Below are positions 1-5,064 of a DNA stretch of 5,064 nt, piece by piece. This DNA comes from CAYSHJ01 sp964589725 (GTDB taxonomy: Bacteria > Planctomycetota > Planctomycetia > Planctomycetales > Planctomycetaceae): NCBI GenBank assembly GCA_964589725.1, contig CAZPUJ010000199.1:1-5064 (forward strand). The letters run 5' to 3'. Position 1 is the first letter of the stretch. Each line of letters opens with the position of its first letter. Under the pieces are notes generated by a model, which searched no databases, had not been told where the DNA came from, and saw only the letters and a list, made by a program, of their open reading frames with translations. The position numbers and the translations under genes were made by a program.

Positions 1-1
1 A

Positions 2-1810
2 ATGCTGGTCGACAAGCTCGACGGCAGCGGCCGGAAGTTCAGTGTGATCCCGCTGCGGAAGCTCGCGGCTGATTACGTCGGCGGAACGATCGAATTCATG
101 ATGGGCGGCGGCGAAAAAGAGAAATCCTCCAGCCGCAACAATCCGTACTTTGGCTACTACGATCCGTACGGCGGCGGTCGGTCTTCATCGCAGACGGAGG
201 GCACCGACAAATTCCGCGTTGACGCCGACGTCGAGAACAATCGCCTGCTGCTGTGGGCGAACGACATCGAAATGCGCGAGATCGAAAACCTGCTGATCAA
301 GTTGGGTGAGATCCCGCCTCCCGGCGGCAACCGCAACACGCAGCGAGTGCTCGACAGTCTCGATCCTGAAGACGCCGAACAACTGCTCGAAAAAATCCGC
401 CGCATCTGGCCGGGAATTGCTCCCAACGAGCTAATCATCGACGGAGCCGAACCGGCGCGCCGCTCACATCAGCCGGCGGACCCGGACACGACCGCGAATC
501 CGAAGCAGTCTCCGAAGGTCACGCCTCCGAAAGACGACTCGGCCACCAAGACGAGCGTGCCGAAAAAGAAGTCAGCCTCGCCAGCTCGCGATCTCAAGGC
601 GGATACTCGTCGCGAATCCTCTTCCGAACGGATCGCGATGCAGCCCAAGGCGCGAGAACTCTTGCAGCTTATCGCTCAACACGAACGCCCCCACGGAGAC
701 GTCGATCAACTCGCGCTGGTCGATCCTCCGGAAACGGAATCCTCTGATCTCAAATCACATTTTTTAAATCTCAAATCTCAAATCTCAAATCAAGTAGATG
801 AGATCGAGAATCAGGAATCCAAAATCGAAAATCGAAAATCGAAAATCGAAAATTCAGAACAGCCGCCTCCCGTCCGTGTCCGCCGCGGTCCGGACGGCCG
901 TTTGATTCTGGAGTCGCAGGACACGCAGGCTCTCGATCAACTGGAGGATTTGCTGCGCGGAGCGGCTCCGCCACGCAAGGACTTCAAAGTCTTCTACCTC
1001 AAGTACCCGTCGACGTGGGCCTACTCGGTCGAACTCAACCTGAAGGACTTCTTCAAGGACGACGAGAAGAAGAGCGGCAGCACCTACAATCCCTACTTTG
1101 GCCGCATGATGCCGAGCGAGGAGAAGGATACGGCGCGGCGACTCTCCAAGAAGAAGCCGCTGAAGTTCATCTCCGATTCCGACAGCGGGACGATCATCGT
1201 CCAAGGCGCTGATCCGCAGCAGCTCAAGGTCATCGAAGAGCTGATCAAAATCTACGACCAACCGCCGGCCAGCGACGGCAAACAAGTCCGCAAGACGCAG
1301 ACCTTCACGCTGAAGTATTCCAAGGCTCCGGTCCTGGCGGAAGCGGTCAAAGACGTCTACCGCGATTTACTCTCGTCCACTGACAAGGCTTACCAAAACC
1401 AACAAGGCAAAGAGGGTCAGAAGCCTCCCGAACGCAACTACACGTTCGTGTACGGCGGCTCGTCCGGTGGCGACGACAAGAAAGGCCCACAAGAAACCCC
1501 GGTGAAGTTTAAGGGCTTGATCTCCGTCGGAGTGGACGAAATCTCCAACACGATTATCGTTTCCGCTCCGGAGAGCCTGCTGGAGAACATCGCCGAGCTG
1601 ATCGAGCAACTCGATCTAGCCGCCCGCCCGACGAACTCCGTACAAGTCGTAAAGGTCAACGGTCAAGTGAATTCCGCCGACCTGCAAAAGCGACTGTCAA
1701 AAATCTTCAGCAAGCCCCCACAACGTCCGCAGCCGCAAAAGCCCAACCAACAACATCAGCAACCGCAGCAACCGCAAGAAAATGCCGAGGAGCCGATTCT
1801 GTTCCCCTGA
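2..1810 (+). CDS. Secretin N-domain-like modular protein, 5'-truncated
   Basis: This is the C-terminal 602 residues of a larger protein. The frame is open at the window edge and the first Met sits inside a domain, so it is not the real start. Three modules share a pattern: an opening beta strand ending in a Leu-Lys/Arg motif, a helix, a polar Gly/Ser/Asn-rich loop, then a strand with N-x-L/I-I/L-V/L-x-A and a helix with I-E-x-L-I. They cover about residues 10-105, 328-425 and 433-540. A fourth opening strand (546-569) lacks its second half. This is the fold pattern of secretin N1 domains (GspD/PilQ type), which oligomerise into periplasmic rings. No secretin pore domain follows; the protein ends in a Pro/Gln-rich tail (571-602). 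Modules 1 and 2 both carry NPYFG in the loop (47-51, 363-367). Residues 150-250 form a polar, probably disordered linker, followed by a repeat-encoded stretch (249-286). An envelope or periplasmic assembly role is inference; the pattern match to N1 modules is fairly strong. Confidence 0.75.
   Translation: MLVDKLDGSGRKFSVIPLRKLAADYVGGTIEFMMGGGEKEKSSSRNNPYFGYYDPYGGGRSSSQTEGTDKFRVDADVENNRLLLWANDIEMREIENLLIKLGEIPPPGGNRNTQRVLDSLDPEDAEQLLEKIRRIWPGIAPNELIIDGAEPARRSHQPADPDTTANPKQSPKVTPPKDDSATKTSVPKKKSASPARDLKADTRRESSSERIAMQPKARELLQLIAQHERPHGDVDQLALVDPPETESSDLKSHFLNLKSQISNQVDEIENQESKIENRKSKIENSEQPPPVRVRRGPDGRLILESQDTQALDQLEDLLRGAAPPRKDFKVFYLKYPSTWAYSVELNLKDFFKDDEKKSGSTYNPYFGRMMPSEEKDTARRLSKKKPLKFISDSDSGTIIVQGADPQQLKVIEELIKIYDQPPASDGKQVRKTQTFTLKYSKAPVLAEAVKDVYRDLLSSTDKAYQNQQGKEGQKPPERNYTFVYGGSSGGDDKKGPQETPVKFKGLISVGVDEISNTIIVSAPESLLENIAELIEQLDLAARPTNSVQVVKVNGQVNSADLQKRLSKIFSKPPQRPQPQKPNQQHQQPQQPQENAEEPILFP
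746..854 (+). repeat. Two-block heptanucleotide tandem array inside a CDS
   Basis: Block A (766-791) has three perfect AAATCTC units plus AAATC, preceded by a degenerate copy (gatctcaaatca, 746-757) and a T6 run (760-765). Block B (821-853) has four perfect AAAATCG units plus AAAAT. A 29-bp spacer with diverged pieces (792-820) separates them. Both blocks are much more AT-rich than the surrounding gene. They are translated in frame as 7-residue repeats: LKSQISN from block A and IENRKSK from block B (residues 249-286), lying between module 1 and module 2 of the secretin-like protein. From memory, similar peptides occur in predicted proteins of planctomycetes and some other bacteria, where the DNA repeat is also intergenic. 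That recollection was not checked here. Confidence 0.9.
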
Positions 1811-1900
1811 TGTGAAGTTGATCGGCGATGGTGAATCAGAGATGAGCATCGCGAAGGCATTCGTTATCCTTCCTAACTCGCCTTTCCAACTGACTTCACA
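1811..1900 (+). other. Nested inverted repeats in the gap before transaldolase
   Basis: TGTGAAGT (1811-1818) begins right after the TGA stop. Its exact reverse complement ACTTCACA (1893-1900) ends one base before the GGAGG of the next gene. Inside it lies a shorter pair, GCGATG (1825-1830) and CATCGC (1847-1852), with a 16-nt loop. Neither is followed by a T-tract, so a classical intrinsic terminator is not supported. The structure could be a leader fold close to the ribosome site or chance; an 8-bp pair in 100 bp is not rare. Confidence 0.25.
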
Positions 1901-1901
1901 C

Positions 1902-1906
1902 GGAGG
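1902..1906 (+). promoter_or_regulatory. Shine-Dalgarno GGAGG for transaldolase
   Basis: GGAGG lies 9 nt upstream of the ATG at 1916. It fixes this ATG as the start, in agreement with the protein's N-terminus aligning with the usual beginning of the transaldolase barrel. Confidence 0.8.
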
Positions 1907-1915
1907 AATCGCCGC

Positions 1916-2959
<1,044 letters not shown>

Positions 2960-2971
<12 letters not shown>

Positions 2972-2986
2972 ATCGGTTCCATCCAG
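2960..2986 (+). terminator. Weak hairpin around the transaldolase stop codon
   Basis: GGAGCC (2963-2968) can pair with GGTTCC (2975-2980), with one G-U pair and a 6-nt loop containing most of the TAA stop. CTG (2960-2962) and CAG (2984-2986) can extend it across a 3-nt bulge. No T-tract follows, so it is at best a weak or Rho-assisted termination signal and may be accidental. Confidence 0.2.
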
Positions 2987-3025
2987 AGCGTGGTTGATAT
3001 GGTTGTATGCGGAATATTCTTGAAG

Positions 3026-3054
3026 CTGACTTGTGAATTCAACGAACGTATATA
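3026..3054 (+). promoter_or_regulatory. Possible sigma70-type promoter for the DUF1549/DUF1553 gene
   Basis: CTGACT (3026-3031) and TATATA (3049-3054) are separated by exactly 17 bp, each matching the consensus hexamer at four of six positions. The stretch 3001-3060 is AT-rich relative to both flanking genes, as expected for a promoter. It would leave a leader of about 135 nt. Planctomycete promoter consensus is poorly defined, so this is only a candidate. Confidence 0.2.
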
Positions 3055-3123
3055 TCTTGATACAGGTTTTGAGACAGCCCTCGCGGCGGTTTGCGCAGGT
3101 TAAGCCCGGCGGAATGGGCCGTT

Positions 3124-3170
3124 CTTCGAGGTACACAGACTTCGAACCACACCGTATCTTCGAATCCACA
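3124..3170 (+). repeat. Three direct CTTCGA-N3/4-ACA motifs upstream of the DUF1549 gene
   Basis: CTTCGA occurs at 3124, 3140 and 3158, each followed after three or four bases by ACA, with spacings of 16 and 18 bp. The second and third copies contain the palindrome TTCGAA. The series ends about 14 bp before the ribosome site. It could be an operator array or part of a leader structure; no regulator is encoded nearby in the window. Confidence 0.3.
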
Positions 3171-3183
3171 TTCCGTTTCACCG

Positions 3184-3190
3184 AAGGAGA
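3184..3190 (+). promoter_or_regulatory. Shine-Dalgarno AAGGAGA selecting a GTG start
   Basis: AGGAG (3185-3189) lies 8 nt before GTG at 3198. The first in-frame ATG (3282) has no comparable site and would remove the whole signal peptide, so GTG is the better start. Confidence 0.75.
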
Positions 3191-3197
3191 ATTTCCT

Positions 3198-5064
3198 GTG
3201 AAGCGTTGGACATTTGTCGCGACCGCTGGGTTTTTGTCGTTTGCAATCTTGGGGTTAAGCGATTCGCAAGCAAAGCCCCCCATGGCCCAAAAGAAAGTGG
3301 TCAAGCCGGCCGAAGACCCGAACAAAACGGCGGCCGTTTTGGCAGAGGCCAAAAAGCTCAATGGCGGCACCGAACTCGACAAGGTGCTGGCCCTGGAAAA
3401 CAAGGAACGCGGCATCACCAAAGCCGCGATGCCGGTCATCGATGATTTGACCTTCCTACGGCGAGCTTACTGCGACCTTGTCAGCCGCATTCCAACCGAG
3501 GACGAGATTCAGGCATTTCTGAAGGACGCCAGCTTAACGAAGCGAGGGGAGTTGATCGATCGGCTGATCGCCGATGATCGCTTCGTGGATCGTTGGACCG
3601 TGTTCTATGCCGACATGCTGCGACTGCGGTCCAACGCCGATGGTGGCGGAGCTGGCTTGGCTTGGGTGCATCAGGCAATTGCCGACGGCATGCCCCACGA
3701 TGAGATGTGCCGGCGGCTGATCACGACCAATGGCAAGGCCGGTGCAGCTCCCGAAGTCGCCTTCGTGCTTGCGGAAAATGCGGACCCAATGGCTCTGGCG
3801 GGCGTGACCTCGCAGGTCTTCATGGGCGTGCGGATTCAATGTGCTCAGTGCCACGATCATCCGTTCGACGTGTGGACTCAGGAGAACTTCTACGGCTTCG
3901 CGGCATACTTCGGAAAAACGCAGCGGATCGAGAATCAGTTCACCCGCACAATCTACGCCAAAGAGAACGAACAATCGACAGTTCTCTGGCCACCGGAAGG
4001 CAAAGCCAAACCCAGCGAACGCAAGCCAGCAAAGCCGGCGTTTCCGTTCGACATGATCGCGGTGGGCGAAACGCCTGAGTACATTGCTAGGCTAAATGCT
4101 CGGCGTGCGAAGGAGAAGGCAGAGAAGGACGCGCTCGTCGCGGCAGTCGCCTCGAAAGACACGAATGTTGATGACCTGCTCGCCGACGCGTCTGAGAACG
4201 AATCCAAAGCCAAAGGAAAAAAGCAGGACGACGACATCACGAAGGAAGCCAAGAAGGACGCGAAGTCGCTCAATATTAAGGCTGGACTGTATACGACCAG
4301 CGAATGGCGAGTGCAGTTGGCCGAGTTGGTCACGTCGCCGCGTAATCGCTGGTTCGCGAAAAACCTCGTCAACCGAGCTTGGGCGGAACTCATCGGACGA
4401 GGCATCGTCGATCCGATTGACGACTTCAGTGACAACAACCCTCCCAGCCATCCGAAGATGCTGGACTACCTCGCCGACGAATTCGTGGCGAATGGCTACG
4501 ATTTGCGGTCGCTCGTGCGGCTGATCGCGAAAAGCGACGTTTATCAACGCGTACATGTCTACGGCGTCCCCGAACAAGACCAAACCGAGATGGAGAAATC
4601 CTTCCTCGCGACGCCGATGCGGCGAATGCTCAGCGAGACGCTGTACGACAGCATCGTGACCGCCGGTCATCTCACCAGCGTGAAACACATTGCCGGCAAG
4701 AACATGAAGACGATTTGGAAGCTCTCGCAAGTCGCCAAGCCGAACTCCGGCCGGCAGGGCTTGGCTCTCACTGCGATGAAGATTGAGCAGAAGATGGCGA
4801 TGAATGCCCGCGCAAAAGACGAGGATGAAGAAGCCGCACCGGGCATTGATGTCGAGAAGGGGATCGAACTCGACTTCGGCAAAGTCCTCGCCAAAGCCAA
4901 AGAAGATGGCAAGGTCGAAGTCGAAGAAATGCGAGTGATGTCCAAGGAAGAAATCGAAGCCGAGCGGATGCGTGCTCAGATGCAGCAGCAACGCCGCGGT
5001 GTCGATTACATCGACCGCTACGTGAAGGCGACGTTCGACGACAACCCGCGCTTCGGATCGTCGC
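3198..5064 (+). CDS. Secreted DUF1549/DUF1553 protein with CxxCH motif, 3'-truncated
   Basis: The frame is open for 622 codons from the GTG and runs off the window end. Residues 1-25 form a signal peptide: Lys-Arg N-terminus, hydrophobic core, and likely cleavage after S-Q-A25, so the product is exported. DUF1549 (PSCyt2) spans about 83-240, with FLRRAYCDL near its start and IQCAQCHDHPFD near its end. C215-A-Q-C218-H219 has the form of a c-type haem site. A Lys/Glu/Asp-rich linker (about 300-362) leads to DUF1553 (PSD1) from about 366, recognised by SEWRVQLAELV, N392-R-A-W395, GRGIVDPIDDF and SHPKMLDYLADEF. An acidic, Met/Gln-rich stretch (about 510-600) interrupts it before YVKATFDDNPRFGSS. 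From memory of the family, roughly 150-250 residues remain beyond the window. Such genes often precede a DUF1501 gene, which cannot be seen here. Proposed roles in polysaccharide degradation or electron transfer are not proven; haem binding is an inference from the motif. Confidence 0.9.
   Translation, partial: MKRWTFVATAGFLSFAILGLSDSQAKPPMAQKKVVKPAEDPNKTAAVLAEAKKLNGGTELDKVLALENKERGITKAAMPVIDDLTFLRRAYCDLVSRIPTEDEIQAFLKDASLTKRGELIDRLIADDRFVDRWTVFYADMLRLRSNADGGGAGLAWVHQAIADGMPHDEMCRRLITTNGKAGAAPEVAFVLAENADPMALAGVTSQVFMGVRIQCAQCHDHPFDVWTQENFYGFAAYFGKTQRIENQFTRTIYAKENEQSTVLWPPEGKAKPSERKPAKPAFPFDMIAVGETPEYIARLNARRAKEKAEKDALVAAVASKDTNVDDLLADASENESKAKGKKQDDDITKEAKKDAKSLNIKAGLYTTSEWRVQLAELVTSPRNRWFAKNLVNRAWAELIGRGIVDPIDDFSDNNPPSHPKMLDYLADEFVANGYDLRSLVRLIAKSDVYQRVHVYGVPEQDQTEMEKSFLATPMRRMLSETLYDSIVTAGHLTSVKHIAGKNMKTIWKLSQVAKPNSGRQGLALTAMKIEQKMAMNARAKDEDEEAAPGIDVEKGIELDFGKVLAKAKEDGKVEVEEMRVMSKEEIEAERMRAQMQQQRRGVDYIDRYVKATFDDNPRFGSS

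Noticed and set aside
766..853. CRISPR-like or direct-repeat array
   Set aside because: Units are 7 bp, contiguous, without spacers, and in frame within a coding sequence; this is a simple tandem repeat.
771..974. Minus-strand frame containing FRFSIFDFRF-type repeats
   Set aside because: This is the reverse reading of the heptanucleotide blocks. It stops at the TGA produced by block A and has no support as a gene.
3012..3019. Palindrome GAATATTC as an operator
   Set aside because: A single AT-rich 8-bp palindrome with no second copy or extended symmetry; expected by chance in an AT-rich spacer.
3104..3121. GC-rich hairpin (GCCC/GGGC or CGGC/GCCG) as a terminator
   Set aside because: Only 4-bp stems with 7-8 nt loops and no following T-tract; too weak to call.
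3282..3284. ATG as the start of the DUF1549/DUF1553 protein
   Set aside because: It would delete the clear signal peptide and has no good ribosome site, unlike the GTG at 3198 with AAGGAGA 8 nt upstream.
4092..4991. A 299-codon open frame on the minus strand
   Set aside because: It lies wholly antisense to the DUF1549/DUF1553 gene, in a region where Lys/Glu/Asp-rich codons leave the opposite strand free of stops. Its translation has no recognisable domain.

Overview
The window looks like a chromosomal segment of a planctomycete (Planctomycetota). The strongest evidence is the last gene: a secreted DUF1549/DUF1553 protein with a CxxCH motif, a family expanded almost only in that phylum and its relatives. 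A long protein built of secretin N-domain-like modules and a pair of AT-rich heptanucleotide repeat blocks inside its reading frame fit the same picture. The DNA is moderately GC-rich, and all three genes lie on the + strand.

Layout. Positions 2-1810 hold the 3' part of a long gene (start outside the window) for a protein with three secretin N1-type modules separated by low-complexity linkers and ending in a Pro/Gln-rich tail. No secretin pore domain is visible. One linker is made of 7-bp tandem repeats (about 746-854). After a 105-bp gap comes a complete transaldolase (1916-2971) with a good Shine-Dalgarno and all expected catalytic residues. A 226-bp gap follows, holding a weak promoter candidate and three copies of a CTTCGA-type motif. 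From 3198 to the window end runs an open frame with no stop. It starts with GTG and encodes an exported protein with a signal peptide, a DUF1549 domain with C215-A-Q-C-H219, a charged linker, and a DUF1553 domain interrupted by an acidic insertion.

How the genes relate. Spacing and leader structure do not suggest one operon. The transaldolase is cytoplasmic pentose phosphate metabolism. The other two products are probably envelope or periplasmic proteins, and nothing in the sequence ties the three into one pathway. I see no mobile element genes, CRISPR array, tRNA or rRNA. The least ordinary items are the in-frame heptanucleotide array, the modular pore-less secretin-like protein, and the DUF1549/DUF1553 protein, whose biochemical role is not established to my knowledge.
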